Assembly: GCA_028822945.1 (NCBI GenBank)
Contig: JAPKCN010000025.1
Span: forward strand, 1-14,663
Reading direction: 5' to 3'
DNA: 14,663 nucleotides
Origin: Porticoccaceae bacterium
GTDB taxonomy: Bacteria; Pseudomonadota; Gammaproteobacteria; Pseudomonadales; Porticoccaceae
Under the pieces are notes generated by a model that was not told where the DNA came from, searched no databases, and saw only the letters and a list, made by a program, of their open reading frames with translations. Of this stretch, positions 12,108 to 14,663 are shown piece by piece (within the stretch, counting starts at the first letter, position 1; the number at the start of each line of letters is the position of its first letter). A program made the position numbers and the translations under genes.

Positions 12108-14663
12108 TTAGAGTGAGCGCTGAACCTGCGTAATCTCGTAGACCTCGATCAAATCACCGCTGCGAACATCGTTGTAATCCTTGACGCCGATACCACACTC
12201 CATGCCATTGCGCACCTCTTGCGCATCGTCCTTAAAGCGGCGCAGAGATTCCAATTCACCCTGATAAATAACTATATCATCACGCAACACGCGAATAGGC
12301 TTGTTGCGATGAACTATGCCTTCAGTCACCATACAGCCTGCAATGGCACCAAACTTCGGGGATCTGAATACATCGCGAACCTCGGCAATTCCCACGATCG
12401 TCTCACGAGCCTCAGGTGCCAACATACCCGACAGTGACAACTTCACTTCATCGAGTAGGTTATAAATGATGCTGTAGTAGCGGACTTCGATCTCTTCTTT
12501 TTCAGCGAGCTTACGAGCCTCACCGGCGGCGCGAACGTTAAAACCAAGAACGATAGCACCCGTGGTCAAGGCTAGATTGATGTCTGATTCAGTAATTCCA
12601 CCGACTCCGGAGGCTACGATTTCGACTCCGACCTCGTCAGTAGTGAAATCGTTAAGCGCGCTGACAATTGCCTCAAGGGAACCACGTACATCTGTCTTTA
12701 CGACCAATGGCAAGGTGCGCATCGCCTGCTCACCCATATTAGCGAACATATTTTCTAGCTTCGCCGCCTGCTGGCGAGTCATTCGCTCGGACCGTGCTTT
12801 AGTTTGTCGTGCGGCCGCAATCTCTTTTGCTTTGCGTTCATCTGCAACGACAAAGAATTCATCGCCGGCATTTGGAGGCTCATCGAGACCAAGAATTTCG
12901 AGTGGGATCGAAGGGCCAGCCTCTGTAATTGTCTGTTTCGCCTGATTTGCCATGGCGCGAATTTTGCCAACGCTCTCACCTGCTAAGATAAAGTCGCCCT
13001 TGCAGAGCGTACCCTGCTGCACCAGCGCCGTGGCAATCACACCGCGACCCTTATCGATCCGCGACTCGACGATCACGCCGCGCGCTGGCCCGTCAACGAC
13101 AGCCGTAAGCTCGAGGAGTTCCGCTTGGAGTAATATCGCATCCAGTAGATCGTCAATCCCCTCCCCAGTCTGGGCCGATACCTTGACAAACTGGGTATCC
13201 CCTCCCCACTCCTCGGGAATTACATTTTTAGCCCCCAATTCGCTGGTAACACGCTCGGGATCGGCGCTTTCTTTGTCAATTTTATTGATTGCCACAACGA
13301 TCGGTACACCGGCTGCCCGCGCATGCTGGATCGCCTCTTCGGTCTGAGGCATGACACCGTCGTCCGCGGCTACCACAAGAATCACCACATCGGTGCTTTG
13401 CGCTCCGCGCGCGCGCATGGCCGTAAAAGCGGCATGTCCTGGGGTATCTAAAAATGTCACCGTACCCTTGGGTGTATCGACGTGATAAGCGCCAATGTGT
13501 TGGGTTATACCGCCAGCCTCTGCAGACGCTACTCGGCTCTCGCGGATATAATCGAGCAGCGACGTCTTGCCATGATCGACATGCCCCATAACTGTTACAA
13601 CGGGGGCCCTTGGCAATTCGCCGGCGCTACCAAGTTGCTCAGCAAACTGCTCGGCGAGTTGTTGTTCGATGCTGTCATCGACCGCAGCGACCGCAGTATG
13701 GCCCAGTTCTTCCACCACCAAAAAGGCTGTTTCTTGGTCGATGAGTTCGTTGACAGACGTCATCACGCCCAACTTCATCAACGCTCTGACCACTTGAGTC
13801 GCTTTGACCGACAAACTCGCCGCCAACTCCGACACTAAGATTTCTTCGGGTATCGCCACTTCGAGTATCTTCTTACCGATGGGTCGTTTAAAAGTATGCT
13901 TATTATCAACTTTGAGCGGTGTTCCCAAGGTCGACTTCAGACGCGATTTCTTGCGCCTGTCCTCACCGCCATCATCGAGTACCAAGCGGGATTTCTTCTT
14001 TGCGCCCTTACCGATCGGTTTCTTAGCACGCTTAATCGGATCTTCGTCATCACTCGGCTTGTTGGTTCGGCGTCCCTTGTCATGCACAGGATCAATGACC
14101 GGCGCCGGTGCTGGGGCTACCTTCGCGGAACGTACTGGCTTTTTATTATCTTCATCGGCAACCAAAGCCGGCTCGGCGTTGGCTGTAGCAGCAGCCGTTA
14201 GCTTTTCTTGCTCCTCGCGCTCGGCGTTTAGCTTCGTCTCTTCATCCGCTCGGCGACGGTTTTCGATTGCTGCAACGCGCTTGGATTCGACCTCGTCAGT
14301 AGCCATCGACAACGACGACGGCGCCTCTTCTACTGTGGATTGAGGCACCACCTCAGCGGGTTCGATCAGCTCCTCGTCACTACGTTTGACGTAAGTACGC
14401 TTTTTACGCACCTCGATGTTAACAGTCTTGCGGTTAGCCGACTTCAGTGTCGTAACGGTCTTTCGACGCAACGTAATCTTATTCGGCTCGCGCGCGCTGG
14501 CGCCGTGCAAACCCTTCAGATAGCCGAGCAATACCTGCTTCTCACTATCGGCTACAGATGCATCAGCAGTCGTGTGAGATAGCCCCGCTTCTTTCATTTG
14601 CGCAAGCAAACGCTCCACGGATGCGCCAACGGTTTTTGCCAGTTCACTAACGGTTACTTCAGC
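12108..14663 (-). CDS. infB: Translation initiation factor IF-2, start codon just outside window
   Basis: IF2 is the GTPase that brings initiator fMet-tRNA to the 30S subunit and promotes subunit joining. 851 residues are visible. The N-terminus AEVTVSELAKTVGASVERLL matches the IF2 N-domain from about residue 2, so probably only the start codon is missing. A long charged, low-complexity linker follows (about 85-230). The GTPase domain has G1 GHVDHGKT starting at visible residue 360, then DTPGHAAF, NKID and SAQTG, and the C-terminal initiator-tRNA domains end the protein. A shorter GTG start at 14618 would cut off the conserved N-terminal helix and is not used. nusA is expected upstream. Confidence 0.98.
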   Translation of the reverse strand, partial: AEVTVSELAKTVGASVERLLAQMKEAGLSHTTADASVADSEKQVLLGYLKGLHGASAREPNKITLRRKTVTTLKSANRKTVNIEVRKKRTYVKRSDEELIEPAEVVPQSTVEEAPSSLSMATDEVESKRVAAIENRRRADEETKLNAEREEQEKLTAAATANAEPALVADEDNKKPVRSAKVAPAPAPVIDPVHDKGRRTNKPSDDEDPIKRAKKPIGKGAKKKSRLVLDDGGEDRRKKSRLKSTLGTPLKVDNKHTFKRPIGKKILEVAIPEEILVSELAASLSVKATQVVRALMKLGVMTSVNELIDQETAFLVVEELGHTAVAAVDDSIEQQLAEQFAEQLGSAGELPRAPVVTVMGHVDHGKTSLLDYIRESRVASAEAGGITQHIGAYHVDTPKGTVTFLDTPGHAAFTAMRARGAQSTDVVILVVAADDGVMPQTEEAIQHARAAGVPIVVAINKIDKESADPERVTSELGAKNVIPEEWGGDTQFVKVSAQTGEGIDDLLDAILLQAELLELTAVVDGPARGVIVESRIDKGRGVIATALVQQGTLCKGDFILAGESVGKIRAMANQAKQTITEAGPSIPLEILGLDEPPNAGDEFFVVADERKAKEIAAARQTKARSERMTRQQAAKLENMFANMGEQAMRTLPLVVKTDVRGSLEAIVSALNDFTTDEVGVEIVASGVGGITESDINLALTTGAIVLGFNVRAAGEARKLAEKEEIEVRYYSIIYNLLDEVKLSLSGMLAPEARETIVGIAEVRDVFRSPKFGAIAGCMVTEGIVHRNKPIRVLRDDIVIYQGELESLRRFKDDAQEVRNGMECGIGVKDYNDVRSGDLIEVYEITQVQRSL

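Noticed and set aside
13804..14343. 179-codon plus-strand frame opposite infB
   Set aside because: It lies opposite the low-complexity charged linker of IF2, and its serine/alanine-rich content is the mirror of that bias.
1..14663. Search for a new defence, mobile or biosynthetic system
   Set aside because: Every long coding frame belongs to a known core family, and gaps between genes are at most 275 bases. I saw no terminal repeats, transposase, tRNA-linked integration site or spaced repeat array.

Overview
The window is ordinary core chromosome of a gammaproteobacterium. Two conserved housekeeping clusters meet tail to tail, and every long reading frame belongs to a well-known family. The gene order grpE-dnaK-dnaJ-dapB-carA with divergent recN, together with infB-rbfA-truB-rpsO-pnp, resembles Pseudomonas and related lineages. 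The protein sequences fit Gammaproteobacteria, but the genus cannot be told by eye. I see no tRNA, rRNA, insertion sequence, phage gene, CRISPR array or defence gene, and no break in base composition.

Layout: carA (3' end cut off by the window, minus strand), a 275-base leader and regulatory region, dapB, dnaJ, dnaK and grpE, all on the minus strand. Next comes a compact divergent promoter region and recN on the plus strand. A perfect bidirectional terminator separates recN from the convergent pnp. Then follow rpsO, truB, rbfA and infB on the minus strand; infB lacks only its extreme 5' end.

The left cluster combines the Hsp70 chaperone machine (DnaK, DnaJ co-chaperone, GrpE exchange factor) with lysine/diaminopimelate synthesis (DapB) and carbamoyl phosphate synthesis (CarA). 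A near-perfect sigma-32 heat-shock promoter precedes grpE and a second sigma-32-like promoter precedes dnaK. RecN (recombinational repair) is read the other way from a sigma-70-like promoter lying back to back with the grpE promoter. The right cluster serves translation and RNA metabolism: IF2, the 30S maturation factor RbfA, tRNA pseudouridine-55 synthase, ribosomal protein S15 and polynucleotide phosphorylase. A terminator after truB suggests rpsO-pnp can be transcribed separately.

The interesting content is regulatory. The carA leader has a good promoter, a strong intrinsic terminator hairpin, and a 41-codon reading frame that runs through the hairpin and stops on the carA ribosome-binding site, which resembles a translation-coupled attenuator. 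The pnp leader has a long stem of the kind cut by RNase III. The rpsO leader has a bulged stem touching its ribosome-binding site, as expected for S15 autoregulation. PNPase ends in four perfect six-residue repeats. Four genes use non-ATG starts (carA and grpE GTG; recN and truB TTG).
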